Assembly (NCBI GenBank): GCA_902490245.1
Contig: CABUDB010000112.1
Span: 1-5,834 of the forward strand
Direction of reading: 5' to 3'
DNA: 5,834 nt
Source: an uncultured Collinsella sp.
GTDB lineage: Bacteria > Actinomycetota > Coriobacteriia > Coriobacteriales > Coriobacteriaceae
The position numbers and the translations under genes were made by a program. Positions 5,725-5,834 of the stretch are shown in pieces. The stretch's first letter is position 1. Each line of letters opens with the position of its first letter. The notes below the pieces were generated by a model. It was not told the origin of the DNA, searched no databases, and saw only the letters and a program-made list of their open reading frames with translations.

Positions 5725-5753
5725 ATCATACACTTTAGTGAAATGGAGTACAA
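5725..5753 (-). promoter_or_regulatory. Promoter of the amino acid importer operon
   Basis: The -10 TATGAT (5725-5730) matches five of six consensus bases. A TTGTAC at 5748-5753 starts like a -35 (TTG) and is exactly 17 bp upstream. Transcription would start near 5718, giving a leader of about 50 nt. The spacer contains the near-palindrome CACTTTAGTG (5731-5740), a favourable place for repressor binding. Confidence 0.5.
5731..5740. promoter_or_regulatory. Candidate operator CACTTTAGTG
   Basis: CACT and AGTG form an inverted repeat around TT, lying between the -10 and -35 elements and touching the -10. Nine of its bases recur at 5687-5695. The regulator is unknown. Confidence 0.4.
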
Positions 5754-5834
5754 GGGAGGGCTTGCCCGGCGCGGGCGGGGAGCGGCGCGGAATTAAGTTT
5801 ATCGCGAGTTCCGCACGCAAAGGAAAGCACTTAA

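Noticed and set aside
5764..5814. Small inverted repeats upstream of the importer promoter (GCCCG/CGGGC at 5764-5776 and GCGGAA/TTCCGC at 5787-5814)
   Set aside because: The stems are only 5-6 bp, with no T run on either side, in GC-rich DNA. I cannot tell them from chance, and any neighbouring gene lies beyond the window.

Overview
The window reads as chromosomal DNA of a high-GC Gram-positive gut anaerobe, most likely a Coriobacteriia member such as Collinsella. This is inferred from GC-rich codon choice, strong AGGAGG ribosome binding sites, an actinobacterial FusA2-type elongation-factor-G-like protein, and a Tat-type lipoprotein amino-acid-binding protein. It cannot be confirmed from the sequence alone. 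All five genes lie on the minus strand, so the genetic order runs from high to low coordinates.

From the right end: about 145 bp of control DNA (5669-5834) holds a promoter, a repeated CACTTT motif and a leader hairpin. It drives a three-gene polar amino acid ABC importer: a binding lipoprotein (4808-5668), a permease (4004-4657) and an ATPase (3247-4011). The permease and ATPase genes overlap by 8 bp. The binding-protein and permease genes are separated by a large 107-nt inverted repeat (4703-4809). The operon ends at a strong hairpin terminator (3188-3225). These three genes make one machine: the lipoprotein captures an amino acid outside the membrane, a permease dimer forms the channel, and the ATPase dimer powers uptake.

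Next comes a 297-bp gap with possible promoter and leader structures, then an EF-G-like GTPase-family gene (874-2949). Its translocation domains look intact, but three of its nucleotide-binding motifs are degenerate. It is followed by two clear hairpin terminators and a weaker third one (700-840).

At the left edge, a HAD-superfamily phosphatase/phosphoglucomutase-like gene (606 to beyond position 1) is cut by the window. Its GC content, about 50% by hand count of sampled rows, is clearly lower than the 60-plus per cent of the other genes. Its leader contains adjacent palindromes and a segment complementary to its own ribosome binding site.

There are no rRNA or tRNA genes, CRISPR arrays, transposases or phage genes. 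The most interesting points are the degenerate EF-G paralogue and the large inverted repeat inside the transporter operon. Neither amounts to a demonstrated new system.
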